In this document: one piece after another, positions 12,067-25,000 of the stretch
Numbering within the stretch: the stretch's first letter is position 1
Layout: each line of letters opens with the position of its first letter
Source of the DNA: Puccinia triticina
Taxonomy: Eukaryota; Basidiomycota; Pucciniomycetes; Pucciniales; Pucciniaceae
Direction of reading: 5' to 3'
Length of the DNA: 64,000 nt
Assembly: GCF_026914185.1 (NCBI RefSeq)
Contig: NC_070570.1
Span: forward strand, 1,922,001-1,986,000
Translations under genes and position numbers: made by a program
Notes under the pieces: generated by a model
What the model saw: only the letters and a program-made list of their open reading frames with translations
Database searches by the model: none
Told to the model about the DNA's origin: nothing

Positions 12067-14196
12067 TCAAAAACAACCCGCGTCGCCGGGGGCCTGCGAT
12101 CCTCCTCGCCGCTCAGTGCCCCGCTTCCTGCGGCCCGTGCCTGGCCGCTCGGCGGCTCCTGTCCTTCTGCATCGTGTGCTTGTATTTGTTTTGCTTGTTT
12201 TTATGTGGACCGCCCGGCGCACGCTTGACAAGCTGTCCCTCTCTCTTTCTATCTGCCTTGTCTCGTCTATCTCATGTCTTGTCGCGCGCTCATATCACAT
12301 ACTCCAGCGGTCCACATTGTTATCATCTATATGGTCTTGGCTTCTTGGCTATGTCAGTCGGTGGTTTCTTGAAACTAACTAGGTGTATAGAGTTACGGCG
12401 TTCAAAGTTGGACCTCTATGCATGCACACAAGTCGTGTGAATCCCAGATTCATCGAACTTGGTTTGCAGGGCATCTCGCCCATCTGCTGATGCAATCCTT
12501 GGCTTTCCCAGCCACCAAAGTTTCATGAATTTACTATTTACGCATCCATAATTTTCATCTTGAACACCATAATTGGCTGGTGTGCTGCATTCAGGAATCA
12601 TGTGCAGCTCTGAAAGCCCCCATTCCTGGTGTGTGTGTTTCTCAAAGAGAAAATGCCCTGGCGGCTCTTTGGTTGCACTGCAACTTCACAGTGTGGCCAT
12701 GTTGTACCCAGCAGGTACCTGGCTGCCCTTGCAGCTACAAACTTTGGCAGTACTCCCTTTGAAGTTGGCAGGCAGGCACCCCTTGTGCAAAGTGCAATCC
12801 TCCAAAGGGGGGACTTGAGAGTGCTTCAACCCAGTTGGCTGGTGTCAACCTTTGACACCACACCACAACATGGTATGAGCTGTGGCGCAGGCTCTGCAGC
12901 ACAGGCTTCCATGTACATAGCTTACACGTACGTGTCACAGACGGCACTCTCAAGGCTCAAGAGCCTGGAGATCCCAGACTGCTTCCTCATCCTGGATCAG
13001 ACCTCTGCTCCGCAGATCCTCTCTTGCTCATCCTGGTTGGCCCATTCATCACATATAATAGGGCATCCAAACAAGGCCATAGTCGTTCAGCTGGACAACA
13101 TGAGTGAAATGGCTACATGCATAGTAGGGTGTTGCAAAGCTAGGCATGTGTGACTCTTAGTCAGTGTTCAAGTTTATTCATTAAAACTAAGTTGCAAAAG
13201 TGCATGCAAGCCATGTTGCATTACAACCCCCAGGCAGCCTGCTTGACTGTTTTTTTGTAAGAATGCACCCTTTATGTGATTCCAGAAATGATGTGCATCT
13301 TACCAAAAATTTGAAATTTTGTTGTTCATAAAGGCCTGAAGTTTACCTCCAACGTTTTATAAGATTCAACTGTGAATCCCCCTATTATGCAACACTGTGC
13401 TTTGTGAATTTGTTTTTTGAAGTGTTTTTGTGGCCACTACTCTAACATTACATTTACAATTGCAGCTGTAAAAGTTTTGAGAAAAAAGTGCATGCTTAGC
13501 TGCAGCAGCTAGCTGTTTAGCTGTAATTTAGTGCCAGAAAGGTTTAGCGGGATGATATTAAAGCTAAAGCTAATAGTCTGGGGATTCAGTGGCTCTCAGC
13601 TACATTCAATTTCTAGCAGAGCTAAAGCAATGCAGTGTAATATGTGTGGCCTTGTTCAACCAAAAGCCTCTTCCCTCCAACTATCTTACCCATCCATTTT
13701 GAAAGGTCTGCCAATAATATGATCTCTCAAAAATTCTTTGGACACTCACCTCATTCATCCCTACATAGTACAGTGTACCAGACTCTTTCTGCTATCGGAA
13801 TATTCAAAACCAGCCCAACCTCTGAAAGACATCCATATCCCTCTTCTTCATATATTCAAAAAACATGTATTCTCTACCCCTCTCCATATACTGTTACAGC
13901 CATAGACCCAGCCATCCACATCAACCCAGAACACAAACCAAAAAGAGTTGAATAAATCTGATTAAGGATAAAAAAAGGGCGAGAGAGGTAATAACAACAG
14001 TAATAATGATAATCAAGGGATGAAATACAATACAACCAAAAGAAGGAGCTCGATTTATGTATAAATATGGATAGTAAAAGATAGAAGATCAGGTCCGCTC
14101 GACACTCTCAACCCACCCATCATGATATACGACCAACGTAGAACCCAACAAACGAAAACCAATCCATTCTTGTCTATATATAGGAGGAGGGGGGGA
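12067..14196. other. Convergent intergenic region, no gene supported
   Basis: It separates the 3' ends of the TPR-like gene and the FHA gene. An open frame at 12629-13153 has no recognisable features, and its 3' half resembles sequence at 55330-55510, suggesting a dispersed repeat. Degenerate TTCAAAGTTGG-type MITE ends are visible at about 12399 and 12570. The 3' flank of the FHA gene begins at 14196. Confidence 0.4.
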
Positions 14197-16633
14197 TTAT
14201 TCTTGAAAGTGATTCACGAAAGCGTAAGTGACGAAGCCTAAAAGGGCGACACCACCAGCGGCGGAAATGAACTTAAGATCAGAGAAGTTCTGTGATCATC
14301 CATCCGCCGAAATGAAAAAGGGGGGCGATGACGTCAGCGGGGGGGAGCAGATAAGGGGAGGGGAGGGGAGAGAGCGAAAGAGGAAGGAGACAGACGTAGA
14401 TGAATGGCCGCACGTTTGAGTTGGTCGATGGATGGTTTTTGTTGGTGCTGTTAGACAGTGAGTTAGGCGAGGGTTTCTGGGAGTCGAGGGGGGGATCGGG
14501 GAGGTTATCGAGGGCGACGGGGGGCGGATGAGGTTTGAGTGGATGGAGGAAAAGGTCGACAAGGGAGGAGGGATGGTCTGTGTGAGCAGGCTCGGGGAGG
14601 GCTTTGGAGGATGAGAGGGAGGGGGACGAAGGCTCCGAGGGCGCGTCGAGGTCGGCCGACATCGTCGCAGAAAGCGAGGACTTCTTCTTGCGGTTGCGCT
14701 TCGAGGAGGTCTTCGACATCGACGAGGACGCGAGTGGCCCGGGAGGAAACGGCTTCTTATCCTCGACTACGCTCCCCGAGGGCTCAAGTGGATGCGGCTT
14801 TTGTTCAAGTAACTTGGCTTCGAGGTTGTGGATGATTTTTTGCAAGCTTTCCCGCTCGTGCTCCCAGCCGGCTTGCTGTTCTTTCCAGCCGGCCTCGAGA
14901 CGCTCGGACCAGACGGAATACTGCTTCTCGACCTTCTCGATGATCCTTATCTCGATCGATTCGAGTGTCGACGAGTCGGTGTCTAAGCTTTTGGGCTGAT
15001 CCTCACTGGGGGGCTGTTGGTCTTTTTTGAGCTCTTTGATCTCCCTCTCGAGCTCAGAGATCAGATCGCTAGATTGGTTGTGTCGTTCGAGCAGGCTCTG
15101 GCCCACTTGGACTGTCTCATCCAAGCTGACTGAGATCGCTTCGATCCTCTCGCTCAGCAGATGGTTCTGTTCGATGATCGATTCGACCTGTTTGAGATCG
15201 ATGCCTTGCGGATGAGGAGAGCCAGGTGCACCGTTGGGCTGGTATGATTTGGATGGAGCCTTCCAGGTCATAGTCGTTTCATTGCTAGCCGTGCTCATAC
15301 AATCGTCATCCGCCTCGCCCTCATGCTCCATCGACCCGCGATCCTGCTCCGATTCCTGGAGCTCCAGCATCGCCGCTACCGGGGAAACCCTTCCGGCGAT
15401 GTCACGGTCTTCGGAAGACTCGGCCGATCGCGGATAGCTCTCCTGGGCTCGGGCCGGCTCGATCTGCTCTCTCAGCTCGGTGAGCTCGCGTTTCATCTGT
15501 TCGTGCTCCCCCAGGATCGCCTCGAGTGCCTTCATCTTCTCCGCATACATCGCCAACGAGGCCTGCGTCTCGGCCAGTTGGGACTGTAGTTGAGTTTGTT
15601 GCTGCCGCTGGGGCTGTTGGACTATAGGAGGGATCCGACCACCATAGTGAGGCGGCAATGGGGGCGGGGGCCCATTTCCTCCTCCTAATGTATCGTGTAT
15701 CTCATTCATTGTTGAGTTGAGTGTGTTCAGTTCTTGGCCGGTTGCGCGAGATTTTTCTAGTTCACTCTAAGTAAGGGTTCTTTAATTAGCTTATTTTTCG
15801 GAGCTGGATTATATCTCGTTACATTTAGATATCTTACTTGTAATCGGTTCAGCACATGATCAAAGCCTCCGCCACCAAATACACCAGGCCTGCTGGCACG
15901 GCGATTGAGCGAGAGATCAGGTCCATTCGAGCGATAAAAGCTGGAGAGAGAGGGAAGGATCCGATCAAATCAGAAAAAAACACGGCGAAGAAGAAGATGG
16001 ATCTGTGCTAACCTGGTGGCGGCTGCAGCATCTTCGGCGTTCAGGACCAAGAAGACCTTGGTGGCCACCTTGTGATGAACGATCGACTTATTATCGTCAG
16101 CGATGATGTCGATTCCGAACTCGACTAGATCGTCTGAATGGAGCTCGAACGCCTCCGATTCGACGCCCTCTGCTGATAATCGTTCGCCGTTGATAAACGT
16201 CCCGTTGGATGACTTGACATCCCTAATTAACACCTATTCAACAACATATGAAGTCAATATTTTTTAGGTTTTCGTGAACTGATTTGATCTTGATCGTCCT
16301 CACTTTTCCGTTCTCCGTCCAGACTTCGGCGTGCATCCGACTGAGTACTTTCGAGTCAAAGAATCCATTGGTGCTATTCGGAACCGATTTCTGGTTAGTC
16401 TGTCTTCCGATTTTCACTTTAGCGCCGTTCGGGTTGAGCACGATTTGTTTTGGGATGAACGTATCGTTAACCGGATGCAGATGGAGGGCAGGGAAGGGTA
16501 AGTGAAGCTGTTGCTGCTGCTGCTGTTGATGCTGCTGCTGGGCTTGTTGCTGCTGCTGCTGTTGCTGTTGTTGCTGTTGCTGCTGTTGCTGCTGCAGGTT
16601 CGGTTGGAAATGGTTCGGATGTTGTTGCTGCAT
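14197..16633 (-). CDS. FHA, coiled-coil, tail-anchored protein (SLMAP type)
   Basis: Exons on the minus strand: 16633-16304, 16233-16013, 15940-15838, 15766-14396, 14289-14197, giving 705 residues with every phase matching. Order: a short N-terminus with a long Gln tract (DNA about 16505-16603); an FHA domain with the family hallmarks KIGRQ, LSRMHAEV and SSNGTFING; a linker; coiled coils (about 15590-15490 and 15220-14810); a basic Ser-rich region; and a C-terminal hydrophobic helix AAGGVALLGFVTYAFV followed by NHFQE and stop. FHA domains bind phosphothreonine. FHA plus coiled coil plus C-terminal anchor is the layout of SLMAP, of yeast Far9/Far10 and of Sordaria PRO45, which place STRIPAK complexes on nuclear/ER or other membranes. 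The assignment rests on this layout. The ATG at 16633 is used because upstream frames lack one. The last donor could be 14395 or 14410, both in phase. Confidence 0.85.
16505..16603 (-). repeat. CAG/CAA tract encoding poly-Gln
   Basis: Nearly uninterrupted CAG/CAA codons just upstream of the FHA domain in the SLMAP-type gene. Length is likely variable between strains. Confidence 0.85.
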
Positions 16634-17010
16634 CGTTCTTCTTGTGTGCTTTTTTTGTTTTTTTTTTTGTTTTTGTGATGAGATGGTCGTTGTTGGTGTT
16701 GTGGTTGGAGGGTGGAAGCTGTATGTCTGTGCTTGTGCCACTCCACCCGCGTCATGTCCTCAAACCCTAGCACAACACCATCAAACACCCCTCCAAAACT
16801 CATGTCTTCCTTAAACAATTATACACGTTTGCACGGGAAATCATGCGTTGCTCAATGCGACAAGCTCGAGTAGGACCAGCTCGCTGCTACACATCCCGCT
16901 TGACACAGGTCAAAATTGCTGTATGTGTCGATGGACGGCCTTGGATGGCCTATGCCCGTTCATAAAGTTACCGGCACCTCCTACTGCCATCACACAAAGC
17001 CCAGTAGAAG
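16634..17010. promoter_or_regulatory. Shared promoter interval, FHA gene and gene B
   Basis: A 377-bp divergent spacer. The segment at about 16885-16930 (CACATCCCGCTTGACACAGG and flanks) recurs upstream of pseudogene C at about 21885-21920, so the duplication that made B and C included 5' sequence. No specific factor site is claimed. Confidence 0.45.
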
Positions 17011-20000
17011 ATGTTTTTCAATTTCCGTCTTCTCACCATAACAGCCCTCTGCTGCAGTGCCTTGCAAATTGCTTTGGCCCATCCAGCTTTTTATTCAACA
17101 GACAGTCCTTGGTTCACTCCCAGTCTTGATTCCAACACAGAAGACTTGGACCGGATAGTAAACGATGCCAAATCTACCAGCCAAAAACGCCCAGCACCAG
17201 GGGATCAACTAGCAGGTAACTATTATCAACAAGACCACTCGGGCAGTGATACTTGTACTCAAGAACACAATCGTAATTCTCAGAGTAAGATCTCTCAACT
17301 TTCTCCTGTCAGCTATGAGATGAAAAGATATCACCAGTATAGCCAATGTAGCTGATTGCTTCTGCATCTCTCATCAACAAAGTGAATTGGGAAAACTGTT
17401 TGTGTTTGAGCCCAGCAAAAAGACAGAAAACTGCTCAAAATTGCTATGATGTAATCAGTTTGCAGCCAAGTATGGTGAAAGCACCTTCATCATGTCAACT
17501 ATCCGGATCCCCCATAACTGAGAAATCTCCACTTTCTCTAGTGTCAAATGTCGAGCCACACAATAGAGGATCTGTAGCAGCACACCAAACCAATCAATTT
17601 CCAATACTAGAATCAGCGTCTGTGTCCGCCACAGCAGGAATTGGGAAAGTTGGGAGCAAAGAACAAGCCCACAACTATTGGCTATTAGAACCATCCTCTG
17701 CATTGGGAGAACTTGATCAATTAGACTTATCAACATTATTTGATGAGCTAGAAAATAATCCAAATTCATCTGGTCATTTGGAAGCCTTTGGTCAAACCCA
17801 TTATTCACCAAGGGAAGAGTTCAATGTACACCATCATACCCATCTTTCATCACATCCATCAGCTGAATCACAAGCACCCAATAATCTAGATTTTCCAACA
17901 CTATCACCACCCTTCATCAATCAAAATTTAGATCCATATGTAGATCCATATCTAGATCCATATCTAGATGGATGTATCAATGGATTTCAACAGCAAAATC
18001 ATCATTCATTTTTGGACTTGTTGAGCCAAGGAGATTATAAAAGCCAAAGTGAGACCAAACAATCTGGTCTAGCCTTGTTGAAGATAAACCTAACCATATT
18101 ATGAAATTTATTTCCCATCTTTGTTCCAGGTCCAATTTCATGGCTGCAAGGAAATTTTGATAATTGTCTTTCTCCAGGATGTATGGAAAATATAGCAGTC
18201 ACAAAAATCAATGAATTTGATCCTATGAAGAGTCAAAGCCATGATGATATGCAACATCAGGCTCAAGATCACCACTGCCAGGGAGAAAATCAAACAAACT
18301 ATGGAAAGGTTTTCCCACAACTACCAGGGAATCTAGAAAAAATGGAAGCCAAGGTGAATCGACATAATCTTATGCAGAACCAGATTCATGACCCTAAACA
18401 ACAATTTCATCATGATCAAGGTACAAATGATATGGGAGATGGTGAAAATCATTCTCTAGGAGATATTGAATACGTAGCAGCCACCAAAATTGATCAACCA
18501 GGGCCCATGAAGAAAGATATTCACCATTATATACAGAAGTTTCCCAATGAACAAGAGCCAGAGCACCAGGAAGAAGCTCATTCATTAGATGATGATCAAA
18601 TTAAACTGAAGGCATATGTCCAAAGAATTCTTGGGAGTTTTAAGATGACAAGAAAATTGAATTCAAAAACAGTAAATCCTAGGAATCGCATCAGTGATGT
18701 ATTTTTGTTAGGTTTTACCAAGAGATTCATTGAAAGAATCAGTTATGTAATGAAAATAAGATCTGGAGGAATCAACCTTTACAATCAGGGAAAATTTCCA
18801 ATCAAGGTAACTAAAGGCTCACTTTTATATTTAATCAGAATTTCTTCAAAGAAAAATGAAGTTGCCAAGGCAGAAAGAAATACACGCCCTCAGAAGTCAA
18901 CCAGACTGTTTACCAGAAGATTCAATTCATTGATTGAATGGCTCCTCTTGATCAACACATCACTCCTGATTAATCTCAATCCCAGTAGAAGAAATTATGA
19001 AAATGAGATGCATTCTCATAATTTGATGATTTCATGGCTTTTCCAAGAAACATTTGATCCTGGGGAAGGGCGGTTTCCTCTTATGGGTACTTTTGAGAAC
19101 ATGGACAATGGAATACATTTTGGGCCTTGCCAGCAAGTATTGCTTGAATTTCTAACAGATGATTTTGATGTGATCAAAACTATTGATCCAGCCGTGAAAA
19201 TAGCTCAGATTTATTATGAAGATTCTCAGCCCCATATCCTGGAATCTTTAAGAAGCCTGATTAGTGACTTGAAAAATTTTGATGTGGAGAGAGCATTGAA
19301 AACTTTCACATATCATTCCATTAGATCAAAATTGAATATCCATCAAGCTCTAGATCAAGCTTCAACAAAAGATCTTGATCAGGGATCTACTACCAGAAAG
19401 TTTAAACCTATTCCATTTGAGAAGTTTCCAGGGAGTTTGCACCTCCGTGGTCTCAGAAGCAATTGGATAAACATCAAATATGACCCAGAAGAACAAGAGA
19501 TAATGGATAAATTTAATCAGATTTCATTTTCAGAATACAGGAGCCGTATTCATCATGATAGTGAGAAATTCAATGGATTTCCCATTGTAGTGAACATGCT
19601 CCAGAAATACATGGTGGAAGAGGATTCATGGATTGGATTATTTTTGCTTTTCAGGAATAGAGGAGAGCTGGTCCGTAAAGCAGACCTTGATCGCAAACTA
19701 TCCTCATTGATTGTACACTTAAAATTCTGTCACCTATGTCTGGAATTGTACTCCAAATTCAAACATCAAGACACCACTCACCAAATCCTACAGAAGCAAG
19801 CATTTTTCAGATGGATCCAAAGTCTTTTGATGCCAGAGTCAGTAGATGGAAGATTCCCAATATTTGGAACATTCTCAGCACCAAAGAAATCCAGAAATTT
19901 TGCTAAATATCCACTGACTGATTCAGATTTCTCAGAGGAACAAATCCTGTTAATTTATTTCTTTTCTGAATCAGATTCATATGCTAGAACCTTATATATA

Positions 20001-20174
20001 GCACTACGTTTAATTGGTTATTGGTATACAGACCAAGCTCATGACCTTAACTTTGGTTCACTATTTCATGATGAGAATGAGTATTGGGCTAAAATGATAG
20101 ATCTTCTACAAAAATGTGTTTCTCCAGAAGGCTACTATGAAGTGAAATACATTACAAAATATTTATCAAGTTAA
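17011..20174 (+). CDS. Secreted two-module protein B (PIMG/FFSG family)
   Basis: Exons 17011-17284, 17383-18048 and 18130-20174 join in phase 1 at both 98-bp and 81-bp introns and give 994 residues. A signal peptide is predicted at residues 1-23 (LLTITALCCSALQIALA). Near residue 100 is the motif LSPAKRQKTAQNCYDV, which resembles a Myc-type nuclear localisation signal. An acidic-hydrophobic stretch LDQLDLSTLFDELEN and a short DPY(V/L) tandem follow. The C-terminal half holds two copies of the family module. Copy 1 has SWLFQETFDP, FPLMGTF with its P at 630, and the (I/V)LLEFLTDDFD helix. Copy 2 has RWIQSLLMPES, FPIFGTF with its P at 890, and ILLIYFFSES. It shares the module pair with gene A and close identity over its length with pseudogene C. 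Function is unknown; I infer an effector-like or surface protein. Confidence 0.85.
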
Positions 20175-22035
20175 TTTTCATGTTTCAACTCTCTCATCAT
20201 TCCACAAGCATACATATATAATTCCTTTTATCTCTATTCCAAATCTGTCACTATAATAAAAACTCTAGAAACTATCAGCATTTTACATGCAGAAACTCAA
20301 AAGAAGCTTGGGGAAACAAAGAGTAGTTATGCCACACTATGTTATCCATGTTATTTGTGTAACATATCTTCCCTTGTTATCTGCTGCTACCCATTATGTT
20401 AGAAGTAACAGGGTCTTTTCTGGCCTTGGTTGTAAGCTAAAAGCCCTCATTGTTTGAGGTTTTTGTCAGCGTTATCCCGCCCATTGGGGCCAGGATAACA
20501 CAATAAAAAGCATGAAAGGCTGTTTCAGGCCCAACCTTTATTCATTTATCTGGTACTCTGTGTGCTCTAACGTAAAGCTAGAAGAAAATAAATGCTCAGG
20601 CAACCTGATAACATACCAAACCATCATTAGGAGTAGTTACATTAATGTTATGTTACCATTATATATAATGCAACTGCCTGTTGTTGCTGGGGGTGCCTTA
20701 AGGTAATTCTCAAGCATTTATCAAAGTTTATGTCAACTAAGCTTCAATACATTCACTTTCCTCATTGTAAAATCACTGTGCTCATTTAACAGCTGCTGTG
20801 CTAATTGAACATTCACTGTGCTCATCGCACAGTCACTGTATAGCTCATTGCACATTCACTGTACTGCTCATTGCACAGTCACTGTGTATGAAATTTTATG
20901 ATGTAATCATGGAGTGTTAAATTTACAATGACAATTGCAATGGAAAGGGTCAATAGCACACAAGTCCCTCCTGCCTAGGGATGTCAGAGGCTTGCTTTGC
21001 AAAACAAACACCCACATCTTGAAGACATCTGCATCCACTCACATAAATACAATTGAGCTCTGACGCAATGGTTTGTTGTTCACTACCCATTTCTGCTGTC
21101 GGTCTACAAGTAATACAACAGTATGGCTGTAGTATGTTAGAATCAAAGCTCCAGCACAGCTTCCAGCAGGCTGTACCAACTGCCCAAATGATTCCACCTC
21201 AAAAATTCTGTTTGGGACTTGGGAGGCTGGCTCTGTTCTTCCAGAAACTAGCAAGGATTTCCCCCTTGAATTTGATGCTGTCCTTGGCCAACATCCCCCT
21301 CAGGACAAATGGCCATTGGAAACAGCTTGCGCTCCACCGGCTTGGCCAGTTGCTGCATTTTGGACTTCAGCTGGAAATCCAGCTCATTTCATCCTGCAGA
21401 GCTACAAGCTCATCCGGCCTGGGAATCTTCCTGCTTTACTGGAAGCTTCCCAGAATATGTAGTTTGACAGGCAGGGCAGTTTTTGCCCTTACACCATCAT
21501 CCAGAATATTCCTCCCTTAGTGCATTTTGAGGGGAAAGAAAATAAAATGTGTCACCAATCAATCCCAAAATGGTGTAGGTGAAGGACCAACATGCTATAG
21601 AAAATCTGGTTTATTTCAAATCCTTCAATTACATTATGGTTTATTTGGTTTTCCCCCTGTTGAGGGGGAAGGTAACTCCTTCATGTTTTCCAGCAGTCAT
21701 CAGGATGATTTTGCCAGATAACAATAGCACATTATCTGGTAAGTGTGGGAAATTTGTTACAAAAATCACTCTGGATAACAAACTTAAGTAACTTGACATT
21801 TTTGGTTGGTTTCAGAGGATATATAAATACATGTTTAAACCCAAAATCTTGTGTTTATCAATTCAATGTGAAAAGCTTGCTACCACACATCCTGATTGAC
21901 ACAAGTCAAAATACCTGTAGGGTAGTTGGATGTATGATATGCACTGTTCACATCAAGGCAGCAACACCAAAAGAGCCCTCTGTATCACAGAAAACAAAAT
22001 CTGTCCTTGCCACCATCACATAGATCCAGTAAAAG
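20175..22035. other. Intergenic between paralogues B and C
   Basis: 3' sequences just after the stop codons of B and C are alike, marking the duplication. 20755-20895 is a loose tandem of TGCTCATTGCACA(G/T)TCACTG. Open frames at 21053-21720 show no family features. The last ~150 bp resemble the 5' flank of gene B. Confidence 0.45.
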
Positions 22036-25000
22036 ATGCCTTTCAAAGTTAATCTTATCACTCTATCAGCCCTCTTCTACAGGGGCCTACAAATGCTTTT
22101 GGCCCGTCCAGCTTTTCATTCATCAGAAATTCTTGGCTTCACTCCCAGTATTGATTCAAACCCAGAAGACCTATACCAAATAGTCAAAAATGTCAGATCC
22201 ATCAACCAATTGCAAAAGCGCCCAGCCATGAATCAGCTTGCAGGTAGCTATTATCAACCAGAGAATCCAGACCACTCATCCATTGGGACATGTACTCAGA
22301 GAGACAATTTTGATGGTCAAAGTAAGATATAATTTTTCCTCAAGGCTTTTAGATGAAAGAAATATTGCAATTATACACAATTTATCTGATTGCTTCTTGC
22401 TCTGTCATTATTGAAGCAAATCTGGAGAAAAATGTGTGTCTGAGTCCAGCAAAAAGATTGAAAACTGCACAAAATTGTTATGATGTACTCAGTCTGCAGG
22501 AAATTATGTTGCCAGCACCTTCAACATACCAAAAATCAGGATCCCCTACAACTGGAAAATCTTCAATTTCTCTAGTGTCAAATGTTGAGCCACACAGTAG
22601 AGGCTCTGTAACAGTACACCAAACCAACCAATTTCCAAAGCTGGTAGCAGGTTCTGGGTCAGCTACAGGTGGAATTCATGGGGAAGGAGGGAGCCAGGAA
22701 CAAGCCCACAACTATTGGCTTCTAGAGCCATCATCTGTCTTGGGGGAGCTTGAGAAATTGGACTTGCCAACATTATTTGACCAACTAGAAAATCAGACGA
22801 ATTCATCCTGTAAATTGAAAGTCTTTGATCAACCCCAGAATCATCATCAAACCTTGCAACATTTGAACCAGGGAGAGTTTCACAGCCAATGTGAGATAAA
22901 AAAATCTAGTACAACATTGTTAAAGATGAATCTGACCTCACTTTGTAATATATTTCACATTTTGTTTCAAGGACCAATTTCCACTCTACAAGCAAAATGT
23001 GGCAATATTATTTCTACAAGCCATATGGAAAGTATAGCATTTACAAGCTTGAATGAACTTGACCCCATCAAGAGCTACAGCCACATTTATAAAAAGGATA
23101 TTCCCAAACATTAGGGACAAGATTACCAGGAAGTAATAAAAATAGATACTAGACATGTTTTTCCACAAACTCAAGGGAATCTTAATAAAATGAAAACTGA
23201 GATGAATCAGAAAACTACCACAAAGAGCCAGATTCATAATTCAATGCAGAATTATCATAATGCACAGATTCCTGCAAGTAAAGGATCTGTTGAAAATCAA
23301 GCCCCAAAGAATAGTTTTAGTATGGCAACCACCAAGATCAATCAAATCAGTCCCATGAAGAGCCAGATAAATAATGATATACATATTTTTCCCAATGATC
23401 AGGAGAAGGATTTCCAGGAAGCAATCCATCTATTGTACAATAACCGCACACAAGTCAAGAGACACATTCAACAAATGCTTCTTTCATTCAAGATGTCTAG
23501 AAGATTAATTTCCAAAACAACCAATCCAAAAAATTGCATTAGTGATACATTTTTATTTGGTTTTACAAAGCCATTCATTGAAAGAATCAGTTCTATAATG
23601 AGCACAAGATGTGGATCAAACAATCTTTACAAAGGGGTAAAATTTCCAATCAGGGTATCTAAAGGTATGCTGGATAGATTTTATGCAATCAGAATTACTT
23701 CAAGTCTGAATCAAGCTGCTAATCCAGAAAAAAATACATGCCCTCAGAAATCCAGAAGAGAGTTGACCAGAAGAGTAAATACATTGATTGAATGGATTCT
23801 CTTGATTAATACATCACTATTGGTTAACATAAATCCTGGAGAAAGAAATTATAACAATGAAATGCATTCTCATCATTTAATAACTTTGTGGCTGTTCAAG
23901 GAAGCATTTGAGCCTGGGAAAGGGAGGTTCCCTATAATGGGTAGTTTAAAAAACATTAATGATCACATAAATTTTGGGCCTTGTCAGAAAGTATTGCTTG
24001 ATTTTTTTTCAGGCAGTTTTGATTTTGTCAGAGCAATTAATCCAGCATTAAAGATAACTAAAATTTATTATGAAGATTCCCAATCCCCTATCCTGGAAAT
24101 TTTAAGAAGCCTGATTTTTGATGTGAAAGATTTTGATGTGGAGAAAGCAATGAAAATCTTCACATATAATTCCATTAGATCAAAATTGAAATTCCATCAA
24201 GATCTTGAAGCTCCAACCAGTGATCTTCATGAGCAATCTGCTACTGAAAAGTTCAAATTGTTTCGATTCAGAAAATTTCCAGAGAGTTTGCAACCCAAAG
24301 TTTTCAGAGGAAATTGGATACACATAAAATTTGACGCAGAAGAACAAGAGATCATAGATAAATTTGATCAGATTTCACTTTCTGAATACAGGAACAGTAT
24401 CTGTCATGAATTTAATAAATTAAATGGATTTCCCATTGTATTGAACTTGGTGCAGAATAATCTAACAGAGGAAGATTCAATGATAGGATTAGTATCAATT
24501 TTCAAGAATAGAGGTGAACTGGTCCGTAAACCAGACCTTACTCGCAAACTATCCACATTGGTTGTATATCCACATTGGTTGTAAACTTGAAAGTTTGTCA
24601 CCTATTTTTGGAAAAGTACTTACAATCAGAAGATCCAGATACTACTAAACAAAACCTGAGGAAGAAAGATTTTTTTAAATGGGTCCGTAGCATCTTGATG
24701 CCAGAGTCAGAAGACAGGAAATTCCCACTATTTGGGACATTTCCAATATCCAAGGAAACCAGAGATTTTGATAAGAATCCCCTTACTTGTTCAGATTTCT
24801 CAGTAGAGCAGAACATGCTCATTAGTTTCTTCTCTGATTCAGACTCATGCACTAGAACCTTATATCTAGCACTCAATTTGATTTTTTATTGGTATACTGA
24901 AGCTCATGACCCCACATTCTATTTGCTATTTCAAGGTGAGAGTGATTATTGGGCTAAAATGATAGATCTTCTAGAAAAAGGTATTTCTCCAGAGGGTTAC

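Noticed and set aside
16634..16741. N-terminal extension of the FHA protein upstream of 16633
   Set aside because: The extended frame has no ATG before an in-frame stop, so the first ATG at 16633 was used.
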